A DNA stretch of 64,000 bases from Bacteroidales bacterium (lineage in GTDB: Bacteria; Bacteroidota; Bacteroidia; Bacteroidales; UBA932), in the NCBI GenBank assembly GCA_017395045.1, contig JAFPWG010000012.1, positions 62,001 to 126,000 of the forward strand, in the 5' to 3' direction. Below, piece after piece: positions 44,372-52,953 of this stretch. Position 1 is the stretch's first letter. Every line of letters starts with the position of its first letter. Position numbers and translations under genes: made by a program. The notes under the pieces were generated by a model. It was not told the origin of the DNA. It saw only the letters and a program-made list of their open reading frames with translations, and did no database searches.

Positions 44372-44615
44372 TCCGCTCAAAAAAGCTGTTGAAAAGCTGT
44401 TGATAACCCTGTTGATGGAATGGTGGAAAACTTTCCACTTTTTTTCCGGACGGTTTTTCCACAGGTTCCCAACACGGGAATACCCGGTTTATCAACAGTT
44501 TTCAAAGCACTCAATCTAATGATTCCCAGTTATTTCCTGCTAGTTTTCAACAAATTGACAGGAATAACAACATCATTAAAAATCAAATAATAAAAACTAT
44601 ATTTGTAACTGAAAA
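44362..44615. other. DnaA-box-like cluster with AT-rich flank (candidate replication origin or DnaA-controlled site)
   Basis: Six nonamers fit TT(A/T)TC(A/C)ACA: TTATCAACA at 44362 and 44489, its reverse complement at 44398-44406, TTTTCCACA at 44455, TTTTCAACA at 44544, and its complement at 44387-44395. Weaker relatives are at 44410 and 44422. The DnaA consensus is TTATNCACA, so each has one or two mismatches. An A/T-rich stretch (about 44560-44612) follows, as a DNA-unwinding element would. Genes diverge from here for about 12 kb leftward and 15 kb rightward. The repeats are seen; origin function is inference. Confidence 0.5.
44598..44605 (+). promoter_or_regulatory. -7 element of ruvB
   Basis: TATATTTG matches TAnnTTTG, 25 bases before the ruvB ATG, inside the AT-rich end of the DnaA-box-like region. 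Confidence 0.6.
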
Positions 44616-44630
44616 GACCGGACCCGACTT

Positions 44631-45671
44631 ATGAGCGAATTCGACCCGCACAGCACAACCGACCGCAAAGATAGTGAATTGGACGGAATAATCAGGCCCC
44701 AGGAACTGGATGATTTCACCGGACAGCGCGAAATCGTCTCCAACCTGGAGATCTATATCAAAGCCGCCAAGATGCGCGGCGAGGCCCTGGACCATACCCT
44801 GTTCCATGGGCCTCCCGGCCTGGGAAAGACCACCCTGGCGCATATCATCGCCAATGAAATGGGGGTGAACATGAAGGTGACGAGCGGTCCGGTCCTGGAT
44901 AAGCCCGGCGACCTGGCGGGCCTGCTGACGTCCCTTGAGAAGGGGGATGTGCTTTTCATCGATGAAATCCATCGGCTTTCCCCGGAAGTGGAGGAATACC
45001 TGTATTCCGCGATGGAGGATTATGTGATCGACATCATGATCGACAAGGGACCGGGTGCGCGCAGTGTCCGGATCTCGCTGAATCCTTTCACTCTGGTGGG
45101 GGCGACGACCCGAAGCGGCCTGCTGACAGCTCCGCTCCGGGCCCGGTTCGGAATTACCTGTCCGCTGGAATATTATGATACAGAGGACCTTCGGAAGATC
45201 GTGATCCGCAGTGCCACCATCCTGAATCTGGAGATTGACGGAGACGCGGCGCTCGAAATCGCCCTCCGGAGCCGGGGAACCGCCCGGATTGCCAATGCGC
45301 TCCTCAAGCGGGTGCGCGACTTTGCGCAGGTGCTCGGCGACGGACGTATCGACCTGGAAATCGCGCGGTTCGCCCTGAACAAGCTCAAGATCGACAAGCG
45401 CGGTCTTGATTCCGTGGACAACAAGATTCTCCGTACGCTCATCACCACCTTCAAGGGCGGCCCGGTAGGAGTAGGTACGCTGGCAACCTCCATTTCCGAA
45501 GATGCCGGCACCCTGGAAGAGGTGTATGAACCCTTCCTGATCAAGGAAGGATTTCTGATCCGTACCCAGCGCGGTCGTGTAGCCACTGACTTGGCTTACA
45601 AGCACTTGGGGATGGAATCCTACCTTTCCCAACGGAAGTATAATCCGGACGATAACGGGACACTGTTTTGA
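44631..45671 (+). CDS. ruvB: Holliday junction branch migration ATPase RuvB
   Basis: This 346-residue AAA+ motor has Walker [11 protein letters not shown] near residues 60-69, Walker B DEIHRL, the sensor stretch [11 protein letters not shown] and the arginine-finger region [10 protein letters not shown] winged-helix C-terminal domain ends with [13 protein letters not shown]. It drives branch migration with RuvA, which is not in the window. The ATG at 44631 has a TATATTTG element 25 bases upstream. It is followed by a non-coding stretch with an inverted repeat before the next gene. Confidence 0.98.
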   Translation: MSEFDPHSTTDRKDSELDGIIRPQELDDFTGQREIVSNLEIYIKAAKMRGEALDHTLFHGPPGLGKTTLAHIIANEMGVNMKVTSGPVLDKPGDLAGLLTSLEKGDVLFIDEIHRLSPEVEEYLYSAMEDYVIDIMIDKGPGARSVRISLNPFTLVGATTRSGLLTAPLRARFGITCPLEYYDTEDLRKIVIRSATILNLEIDGDAALEIALRSRGTARIANALLKRVRDFAQVLGDGRIDLEIARFALNKLKIDKRGLDSVDNKILRTLITTFKGGPVGVGTLATSISEDAGTLEEVYEPFLIKEGFLIRTQRGRVATDLAYKHLGMESYLSQRKYNPDDNGTLF

Positions 45672-45714
45672 TTGTGGCACGCAAATATTTGGTTTTCAAT
45701 CATTTGAATAGGTA

Positions 45715-45740
45715 TCCCCTGTGATTCCTGTTACAGGGGA
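45715..45740. repeat. Inverted repeat between ruvB and the Ntn-hydrolase gene
   Basis: TCCCCTGT (45715-45722) and ACAGGGGA (45733-45740) form a perfect 8-bp stem around ten bases. No T-run follows on the plus strand, so it is not a clear terminator. It could be an operator or a structure at the end of the ruvB message. It lies 21 bases before the next ATG. Confidence 0.6.
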
Positions 45741-45761
45741 ACACATATTAAAGTTTTGAGA

Positions 45762-46553
45762 ATGAAGAGATTAGCTGCCACTTTTTTAGGGCTTCTTGCG
45801 TGGATGGTTCCGGCGCTGTGCTGCACGTCGGTGATTATCAGCGGCAAGATGCGGGAAGACGGGAAACCGGTAATGATGAAGAACCGGGATACGGACCATA
45901 AGAGCAATGATATCAAGTGGTTTCAGGGTGAGAAGTATCATTTCATCGGTCTGGTGAATACAGACGTTCCGCTGTTGCCGGAGGTATGGGCCGGAATGAA
46001 CAGTGCCGGGTTCTGCATCATGAACACGGCGACGTACGACTTGAAAGAGGACGACATTCCGTCGGAGCAGATGGACAGGGAGGGTTTCCTGATGTACCGG
46101 GCGCTGGAAATCTGCGCGACCGTGGAGGATTTCGAGCATTTCATCGACACGCTTTCCAAGCCGATGGGGGTGGAAGCCAACTTCGGCGTAATCGATGCCC
46201 AGGGAGGAGCCGTTTATTACGAGATTGACAACTGGAAAATCCGGGCAAAGTATGATGTCAATGAGGAACCGACTGGTTATCGGGTAGTTACAAACTTTAC
46301 CTGGTCAGGACGGGAGGCGGACAGAAAAGGAGTCGAGCGTTATGAGAAAGCCTGCAGTCTGCTGGAGGAAACCTGTATTCCCATCTCGCAATGGGACCAC
46401 GATTTCCTGATCAACAAGATTTCCCGTTCCGGGGCTCCGATCCTTCGTCCCATCACGACCGCTTCCATTGTTTTCGAGGGAGGAGTGATGTGGGCGTCGC
46501 TGGGGCAGCCGGACAAGAATCCGTATAAACCTTATACGATTATTCCCGATTAG
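45762..46553 (+). CDS. Exported Ntn-hydrolase, choloylglycine/penicillin-acylase-like (C45/C59 type)
   Basis: This is a 263-residue protein from the ATG at 45762; a TTG two codons upstream is less likely. A signal peptide (MKRLAATFLGLLAWMVPALC) leads directly to Cys21-Thr22-Ser23, which would become the N-terminal nucleophile after cleavage. The motifs that follow, GKPVMMKNRDTD, GMNSAGFCIMNTA and GVIDAQGGAVYYEID, match Ntn amidases that cleave bile-salt, penicillin or acyl-amino-acid amide bonds. The substrate is unknown. The adjoining Cys20 makes a lipobox-like reading possible as well. It stands alone between ruvB and frdA. Confidence 0.78.
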   Translation: MKRLAATFLGLLAWMVPALCCTSVIISGKMREDGKPVMMKNRDTDHKSNDIKWFQGEKYHFIGLVNTDVPLLPEVWAGMNSAGFCIMNTATYDLKEDDIPSEQMDREGFLMYRALEICATVEDFEHFIDTLSKPMGVEANFGVIDAQGGAVYYEIDNWKIRAKYDVNEEPTGYRVVTNFTWSGREADRKGVERYEKACSLLEETCIPISQWDHDFLINKISRSGAPILRPITTASIVFEGGVMWASLGQPDKNPYKPYTIIPD

Positions 46554-46565
46554 TCCTATTTCTGT

Positions 46566-46596
46566 TTTGATTATTCCTAAATTATAGGTAAAATTG
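46566..46596 (+). promoter_or_regulatory. Promoter of frdAB
   Basis: TTTG (46566-46569) and TAAAATTG (46589-46596, one mismatch to TAnnTTTG) are at near-standard spacing, 39 bases before frdA. The whole gap between genes is only 82 bases. Confidence 0.45.
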
Positions 46597-46635
46597 CAAG
46601 TTGATTGGAAAACTTAACAATAATTCTTAACCAAT

Positions 46636-48585
46636 ATGGCCGATACTAAACTTATCTCCAAGATTCCGGAAGGGCCGCTCGCCGAGAAATGGTCTAAGCG
46701 TAAGGCTGAAATCCGGATCGTATCTCCCAACAACAAGCGGAAACTCGAGGTGATCGTCGTGGGTACGGGCCTTGGCGGAGCATCCGCAGCCGCCTCTCTG
46801 GGCGAGCTCGGTTACAACGTCAAGATTTTCTGCATCTCCGATTCTCCGCGCCGTGCGCATTCCATTGCCGCCCAGGGCGGTATCAATGCGGCAAAGAACT
46901 ACCAGAACGACAACGACTCGATCTACCGTCTGTTCTACGATACCATCAAGGGTGGTGACTACCGCAGCCGGGAGGCTAACGTGTATCGTCTTGCCGAGGT
47001 AAGTGCAGCGATTATCGACCAGTGCGTCGCTCAGGGTGTTCCGTTCGCCCGCGAGTATGGCGGTTACCTTGCAAACCGTTCCTTCGGCGGCGTGCAGGTG
47101 AGCCGTACTTTCTATGCCCGCGGACAAACCGGACAGCAGCTGCTTCTTGGTGCCTATGCCGCTCTGAATAAGGAAATTGCGGCGGGTACCGTGAAGAGCT
47201 ATCCGCGCCACGAGATGCTGGACCTGGTGATTATCAACGGTCAGGCGAAGGGTATCATTGCCCGTAATCTCGTGACCGGTGAAATCGAGCGTTTCGGCGC
47301 GCACGCCGTGGTTCTCGCCACCGGTGGTTATGGAAATGCTTATTTCCTTTCCACGAACGCGATGAATTCCAACGGTTCCGCCGCGATGCAGGCTTACCGC
47401 AAGGGCGCTTTCTTCGCCAACCCTTGCTTCGCGCAGATCCATCCTACCTGCATCCCGGTTCACGGTGAACAGCAGTGCAAACTTACCCTGATGTCGGAAT
47501 CCCTCCGAAATGACGGCCGCATCTGGGTACCGAACAACATGGAAGATGTGATAAAGCTCCGCAAGCACGAAATCAAGCCTTCCCAGATTCCCGAGGAGCG
47601 CCGCGACTACTATCTGGAGCGCCGCTATCCGGCTTTCGGAAACTTGGTTCCGCGTGACGTCGCTTCCCGCGCCGCCAAGGAGCGCTGCGACGCTGGCTAC
47701 GGCGTGAACGAGACCGGCCTGGCCGTGTTCCTGGATTTTGCCGATGCCATCAAACGTCTTGGACATCAGCGGGTTGAGGAGCGCTATGGCAACCTCTTCC
47801 AAATGTATGAGAAGATTACTTCCTCTTCTCCTTGGGAGGAGCCGATGATGATTTATCCGGCTATCCACTATACCATGGGCGGTCTCTGGGTGGACTACGA
47901 TCTCCAGACCACCATCCCGGGTCTGTATGCCATCGGCGAAGCAAACTTCTCCGACCACGGTGGAAACCGTCTGGGCGCCTCCGCCCTCATGCAGGGCCTG
48001 GCCGACGGTTACTTCATCCTTCCGTATACCATCGGCGATTATCTGTCCCATAAGTTCGCGGAGCCGAAGACCGATATCAACGCTCCTGAATTCGCCGAGG
48101 CCGAAAAGAACGTCCTCGACCGGATCCAGAAGATATTTGCGGTCAAGGGTACCGAAACGGTGGACAGCATCCACAAGAAACTCGGCCACATCATGTGGGA
48201 GTATGTGGGCATGGCCCGCAATGAGGCCGGCCTGAAGAAGGCCATCGAGGAAATCGGCGAACTCCGGAAGGAATTCTGGAAGACCGTCCGTGTTCCCGGA
48301 ACGAACGAGGAATTCAACCAGGAACTGGAGAAAGCCCTCCGTCTGGTGGACTTCTTCGACATCGGCGAGCTGATGGCCCGTGACGCTCTCAACCGCAAGG
48401 AATCCTGCGGCGGCCATTTCCGCGAGGAAATGCAGACGGAGGAAGGCGAGACCAAGCGTGACGACGAGAACTTCATGTATGTAGGTGCCTGGGAATACAA
48501 GGGCGAGGGTGTGGAACCGGAACTCCACAAGGAACCGCTCAAGTATGAGAACATCAAGATTGCGACCCGTAACTATAAAGACTAA
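46636..48585 (+). CDS. frdA: Fumarate reductase/succinate dehydrogenase flavoprotein subunit
   Basis: This is a 649-residue protein. The FAD-binding motif [10 protein letters not shown] lies near residue 40, and HSIAAQGG near residue 75 carries the His that binds FAD covalently. The active-site segments [13 protein letters not shown] and [12 protein letters not shown] and the C-terminal [19 protein letters not shown] are present. The sequence is of the type paired with a di-haem cytochrome b in Bacteroidota and Wolinella. It interconverts fumarate and succinate, usually the last step of anaerobic electron transport here. The cytochrome b gene expected just upstream is absent. Gly codons are often GGT, suggesting high expression. 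Confidence 0.96.
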   Translation: MADTKLISKIPEGPLAEKWSKRKAEIRIVSPNNKRKLEVIVVGTGLGGASAAASLGELGYNVKIFCISDSPRRAHSIAAQGGINAAKNYQNDNDSIYRLFYDTIKGGDYRSREANVYRLAEVSAAIIDQCVAQGVPFAREYGGYLANRSFGGVQVSRTFYARGQTGQQLLLGAYAALNKEIAAGTVKSYPRHEMLDLVIINGQAKGIIARNLVTGEIERFGAHAVVLATGGYGNAYFLSTNAMNSNGSAAMQAYRKGAFFANPCFAQIHPTCIPVHGEQQCKLTLMSESLRNDGRIWVPNNMEDVIKLRKHEIKPSQIPEERRDYYLERRYPAFGNLVPRDVASRAAKERCDAGYGVNETGLAVFLDFADAIKRLGHQRVEERYGNLFQMYEKITSSSPWEEPMMIYPAIHYTMGGLWVDYDLQTTIPGLYAIGEANFSDHGGNRLGASALMQGLADGYFILPYTIGDYLSHKFAEPKTDINAPEFAEAEKNVLDRIQKIFAVKGTETVDSIHKKLGHIMWEYVGMARNEAGLKKAIEEIGELRKEFWKTVRVPGTNEEFNQELEKALRLVDFFDIGELMARDALNRKESCGGHFREEMQTEEGETKRDDENFMYVGAWEYKGEGVEPELHKEPLKYENIKIATRNYKD

Positions 48586-48593
48586 CGACGATT

Positions 48594-49337
48594 ATGGAAT
48601 ATAACGTGAAAGTGTGGCGTCAGAAGAACGCCAAGGCCAAGGGTCACTTCGAGACCTATCATGTCACGGACGTGGAGGAGGATGCATCCTTCCTCGAGAT
48701 GCTGGACATCCTGAATGACCAGCTCATCCGCAAGGGTGTGGAACCCATCGCCTTTGACCACGACTGCCGCGAGGGTATCTGCGGTGCCTGTTCCCTGTAT
48801 GTGGACGGCCGCGCCCACGGTCCGGACGATCAGGTAACTACCTGTCAGTTGTTTATGCGCCATTTCAAGCCGGGTGCCACCATCACCGTGGAACCTTGGC
48901 GGAGCGCTGCCTTCCCGGTGATCAAGGATTTGGTTGTGGACCGTCAGGCCTTCGACAAGATCCTGCAGGCCGGCGGTTTCGTTTCCGTACGGACCGGTGC
49001 TGCGCAGGATGCGAATACCATCCTCATTCCGCACGATGATGCCGAACTGTCCATGGATGCCGCCGCCTGCGTCGGTTGCGGTGCCTGCGTTGCAACCTGT
49101 AAGAATGGTTCTGCAATGCTGTTCGTGGCCGCTCGCGTGAGTTCCCTGGCACTGTTGCCGCAGGGTAAGCCGGAGGCTGCCCGTCGCGCCCGCGCCATGG
49201 TAGCCAAGATGGATGAACTCGGATTCGGTAACTGTACGAACACCCGCGCCTGCGAGATGGAGTGTCCGAAGCACGTCACCATCGACCATATCGCCCGCCT
49301 GAACCGTGAATATTTGAAAGCACGCTTCAGCGAGTAG
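48594..49337 (+). CDS. frdB: Fumarate reductase/succinate dehydrogenase iron-sulfur subunit
   Basis: This is a 247-residue protein. The plant-type [2Fe-2S] site is CREGICGAC near residues 58-66 with a further Cys in QVTTC. The C-terminal [4Fe-4S] and [3Fe-4S] ligands are [11 protein letters not shown] and [14 protein letters not shown]. It passes electrons between the membrane quinol site and FrdA. It follows frdA by eight bases and ends before a good hairpin terminator. No membrane subunit follows. Confidence 0.96.
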   Translation: MEYNVKVWRQKNAKAKGHFETYHVTDVEEDASFLEMLDILNDQLIRKGVEPIAFDHDCREGICGACSLYVDGRAHGPDDQVTTCQLFMRHFKPGATITVEPWRSAAFPVIKDLVVDRQAFDKILQAGGFVSVRTGAAQDANTILIPHDDAELSMDAAACVGCGACVATCKNGSAMLFVAARVSSLALLPQGKPEAARRARAMVAKMDELGFGNCTNTRACEMECPKHVTIDHIARLNREYLKARFSE

Positions 49338-49363
49338 GAAACGCGGATATATATATAAATATT

Positions 49364-49397
49364 AGCGGTCATCCGGCATGGGTGACCGTTAATTTTT
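49364..49397 (+). terminator. Terminator of frdAB
   Basis: Positions 49364-49374 pair with 49380-49390 (11 pairs, two of them G-T) around a GGCAT loop, followed by TAATTTTT... an AT-rich T-run. Confidence 0.78.
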
Positions 49398-49683
49398 AAC
49401 TTTATTAAAAAAATTTATAAGTTTTAATTTTAAAGGAAAAATATTTGATTTCTGATAAATTTTCAATATATTGTGCGAAAAATCGACTTAAACTATTTTT
49501 GGACAAGGAAAAAACGGTATATAATTGTCATTTGCAACGCGAAGAGGGTATTTGCAAAATTGAAATATGTTTTCAATCTTTGCACCTAAATCGTCGTTGC
49601 AAAACGGCTGGTTAGTTGTGTATTAAGGTACAAAGAAGAGTAATTTTTTGTACAATATAATGTTTAACCAAAGATTCATGCTT
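49398..49683 (+). promoter_or_regulatory. AT-rich non-coding region with SusC operon promoter and leader
   Basis: The 346-base gap between frdB and susC holds the frd terminator, then about 150 bases of AT-rich DNA with no gene. A promoter follows: TTTG at 49551-49554 and AATCTTTG at 49575-49582 (first base of TAnnTTTG differs), with the standard 24-base offset. The leader is about 100 bases, much longer than others in the window, and contains a stem-loop near its end. Confidence 0.6.
49628..49653 (+). promoter_or_regulatory. Stem-loop in the susC leader
   Basis: GTACAAA (49628-49634) and TTTGTAC (49647-49653) form a 7-bp stem with a 12-base loop, six bases before an in-frame ATG at 49660 and 30 before the preferred ATG. 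It could affect translation of SusC. Confidence 0.5.
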
Positions 49684-52600
49684 ATGAAAAAAATTCATGT
49701 TTTTTTCACTGTCATGGCATTACTGGCTCTGTCCATCTCGGCCGCCGCACAGAACATCACTGTGAGGGGTACCGTGAAGGATACGGCCGGTGAAGGAATC
49801 GTGGGTGCCAACCTCATCTTGAAGGGCAACCGCACGGTTTATACCATGACGGACATCTCGGGTGCGTTCTCCTTGAATGTTCCTGCGAACGGTGTCCTGG
49901 AGGTGCTCTGTATGGGATATCAGGGACAGGATGTCCCCGTATCCGGCCGCACCAACATCGACATCGTACTCTTGGACGACAGCCAGCTCCTGGACGAGAC
50001 CATCGTCGTGGCCTATGGTACGGCCACCAAGAGCTCCTTTACGGGATCGGCTGCAGTCGTTGACAATGAAACGATTGAAAAGAAAATCGCTACCAGCGTA
50101 ACGAGCGCCCTCGCTGGTACAACCCCTGGTGTGCAGATCACCAGTTCCAGCGGTGACCCGGCAGGCGGCGGTGGAAATACGATCCGCGTCCGTGGTATCG
50201 GTTCCATGTCCGCTTCCAACAGTCCGCTCATCGTCGTGGACGGTGTTCCTTATGATGGTTCCATCTCTGACATCAACCCGCAGGACGTCGAGTCCATGTC
50301 CGTCCTGAAGGATGCTGCCGCTTCCGCCATTTATGGTCACCGCGGTGCGAACGGTGTCGTGATCATCACCACCAAGAAGGGTCAGGCCGGTGACGCGCAG
50401 ATCAAGTTCGATGCACGTTTCGGTGTCAATACCCGCCTCATCCCCCAGTACGATGTTATCACCGAACCCGGACAGTACTACGAGACCTTCTTCCAGAGAC
50501 TGTACAACCAGTACTATTATGCTGGTCACTCCATTCCCGAGAGCTACGCTTATGCAAACAAGTATCTCTTCGATGAGCAGAACGGCGGTCTGGGTTATCT
50601 GGTGTATACCGTTCCTGAAGGCGAGAGCCTCATCGGTACCAATTTCAAGCTGAATCCGAACGCCAAACTCGGTTATTCCGATGGTGAGTTCTACTATATT
50701 CCGGATGACTGGTACAAGGAAGCTTTCCACAACGCCTATCGTCAGGAATACAACGTCTCCGCTTCGGGCGGTGCGAACCGTTTCAACTACTACGCTTCCG
50801 TCGGTTACCTGCAGAATTCGGGTATTGTGAACAACTCCGACTATCAGCGTTATACCGGCCGTATCAATGCCGAATATCAGGCCAAGTCCTGGATGAGATT
50901 CATCACTTCGATGAATTTCTCCCACACTTACGCCCAGCAGGCAGACTGGAGCGACAGCTACGGTTCCTCCGGCAACCTGTTCTACATCGCCAACATGATC
51001 GGTCCTATCTATCCGCTGTATGTCCGTAAAGTGGACGAGAAGGGTAATCCGTACCTTTATCAGGAAAATGGTCGTCAGATCTACGATTCCAACAACACGA
51101 ACCAGAAGCGTCCTTCCATCGTCGGTAATGCCATCCGTGACAACGAGTATGACAACACCTACGCATATGCTGACGTGCTGACCGGCAAGTTCGGAACCAT
51201 CCTTACTCCGCTTCCGGGTCTGTCCCTGACCGCAAATGTCGGTTTCACCTCCGACAATACCCGCACCAGTTCCCTCGGCAGCCAGTTCGCCGGTTCCTCC
51301 GGTACGGATGGTTACGTGGGCGTGAGCCACAGCCGCATGTGGACGGTGAACCAGCAGTATCTTGCCGAATACAAGATCGACTTTGCCGAACTGCACAACA
51401 TCGACGTGCTCGCCGGTTATGAGAATTACAATCTGACGTCCCAGAGCCTGAGCGGCAGCAACTATCACCTGTTCAACCCGTTCGTGGGTGAATTGAGCAA
51501 CGCGAAGGGTACCGGTTCCATGGTGAGTGCAAGTTCCTACACCAACCGCTATGCCACCCAGGGCTTCCTGAGCCGCGTGCAGTATGACTTTGACGGTCGT
51601 GTCTTCGCTTCCGCTTCCTATCGTCGCGACGCTTCCTCCCGCTTTGCGGACGGTCATCGCTGGGGTAACTTCGGTTCCGCCGGTGCCGCCTGGCTCATCA
51701 GCAAGGAATCCTGGTTCAACGTTCCCTATGTGGACATGCTCAAACTCAAGGTGAGCTATGGTGTCCAGGGTAACGACAACATCGGTGGTTACTATCCGTA
51801 CTCCGACCAGTATTCCACCTCTTGGAATGAAGCTGACGGCTACAGCGACAAGAAGACCTATGTCGGTAACGAGAACCTGACGTGGGAAACCTCCAAGTCC
51901 TTCAATATCGGTGTGGATTTCGAAACATTCAACAACTACCTGAACGGTAGCGTCGAATGGTTCGCCCGCAAGACCGAAGACCTCCTGTACAACAAGAACG
52001 TTCCGCAGAGTGCCGGTAACCCGGTCGGAACCATTCCGGTGAATGTGGGTTCCATCCTGAACCGCGGTATCGAGGTCTCCCTGGACGGTTCCATCCTCCG
52101 TCGCCGCAACATCAACTGGACCTGGAACCTGAACCTGAGCCACTATATCAACAAGGTGCTTGAACTGGATGAGAGCGTCTCCGAAGACGGTATCCGTTCC
52201 GGTAACCGTATCATCAAGGTGGGCGGTTCCATCTATGAGGCTTACATGTACAAGTTTGCGGGTGTGGATCCCGAAACCGGTGAAGGTCAGTACTACGGTG
52301 AATTCCTGAAGGAAGACGGTTCTTATGTGCCCCGTCCTACCCAGAAGCAGATTGACGACGACCTGCTCGAGACAAAGGTGGTCAAGAAGTTCTCCCAGGC
52401 CAGCCAGTATGACCTGGGCAGCGTGCTCCCCGACCTGTTCGGTGGCTTCGGCACGACCCTGAACGCTTATGGCTTCGACCTGAGCGCCCAGTTCTCCTTC
52501 CAGCTCGGTGGTAAGTACTATGACGGTACCTATCAGTCCCTGATGTGGACCCAGGACCAGACCGGTAACGCCTGGCACAAGGATATCCTCAAGGCTTGGA

Positions 52601-52935
52601 CTCCTGAGAACAAGGACTCCCAGATCCCTCGCAACGACGGCGATGTCCAGGTGGCCCAGTCCGCCCTCGACCGCTTCATCGTGAGTGCTTCCTACCTCAG
52701 CGTCAACAACGTTACGCTTGGTTATACGCTTCCTTCCACCTGGGTCAAGAAGATCGGCCTGAGCAACCTCCGCATCTATGTTGCCGGCGACAACCTGGCC
52801 GTCCTTACCGCCCGTAAGGGTATTGACCCGCGCTTCTCCATGGGCCTTGGTTCCATGACTTCCGGTACCGGTCTGAACAGCGGTTACTATTCCGCCATGC
52901 GGAACATCACCGCCGGTGTCACCCTCACCTTCTAA
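49684..52935 (+). CDS. SusC/RagA-family TonB-dependent outer-membrane transporter
   Basis: This is a 1083-residue protein from the ATG at 49684, which opens a good signal peptide (MKKIHVFFTVMALLAL to SAAAQ); an ATG at 49660 in frame is possible. A carboxypeptidase-D-like domain follows (VRGTVKDTAGEGIVGANLIL, MTDISGAFSLNVP). The plug carries the SusC signature SPLIVVDGVPYDG and VESMSVLKDAAASAIYGHRG...GVVIITTKKG. The rest is a large barrel ending AGVTLTF. There is no N-terminal STN domain, so it should not signal to an anti-sigma factor. It forms a lidded importer with the next gene's SusD. No glycoside hydrolase lies nearby. Confidence 0.96.
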   Translation: MKKIHVFFTVMALLALSISAAAQNITVRGTVKDTAGEGIVGANLILKGNRTVYTMTDISGAFSLNVPANGVLEVLCMGYQGQDVPVSGRTNIDIVLLDDSQLLDETIVVAYGTATKSSFTGSAAVVDNETIEKKIATSVTSALAGTTPGVQITSSSGDPAGGGGNTIRVRGIGSMSASNSPLIVVDGVPYDGSISDINPQDVESMSVLKDAAASAIYGHRGANGVVIITTKKGQAGDAQIKFDARFGVNTRLIPQYDVITEPGQYYETFFQRLYNQYYYAGHSIPESYAYANKYLFDEQNGGLGYLVYTVPEGESLIGTNFKLNPNAKLGYSDGEFYYIPDDWYKEAFHNAYRQEYNVSASGGANRFNYYASVGYLQNSGIVNNSDYQRYTGRINAEYQAKSWMRFITSMNFSHTYAQQADWSDSYGSSGNLFYIANMIGPIYPLYVRKVDEKGNPYLYQENGRQIYDSNNTNQKRPSIVGNAIRDNEYDNTYAYADVLTGKFGTILTPLPGLSLTANVGFTSDNTRTSSLGSQFAGSSGTDGYVGVSHSRMWTVNQQYLAEYKIDFAELHNIDVLAGYENYNLTSQSLSGSNYHLFNPFVGELSNAKGTGSMVSASSYTNRYATQGFLSRVQYDFDGRVFASASYRRDASSRFADGHRWGNFGSAGAAWLISKESWFNVPYVDMLKLKVSYGVQGNDNIGGYYPYSDQYSTSWNEADGYSDKKTYVGNENLTWETSKSFNIGVDFETFNNYLNGSVEWFARKTEDLLYNKNVPQSAGNPVGTIPVNVGSILNRGIEVSLDGSILRRRNINWTWNLNLSHYINKVLELDESVSEDGIRSGNRIIKVGGSIYEAYMYKFAGVDPETGEGQYYGEFLKEDGSYVPRPTQKQIDDDLLETKVVKKFSQASQYDLGSVLPDLFGGFGTTLNAYGFDLSAQFSFQLGGKYYDGTYQSLMWTQDQTGNAWHKDILKAWTPENKDSQIPRNDGDVQVAQSALDRFIVSASYLSVNNVTLGYTLPSTWVKKIGLSNLRIYVAGDNLAVLTARKGIDPRFSMGLGSMTSGTGLNSGYYSAMRNITAGVTLTF

Positions 52936-52953
52936 TATAAACCGTTCACGAAA

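Noticed and set aside
49720-52578. A 952-codon open frame antisense to susC
   Set aside because: SusC is certain on the plus strand. The antisense translation is Val/His/Thr rich low-quality sequence, as expected from reversed GGT/ACC-type codons.
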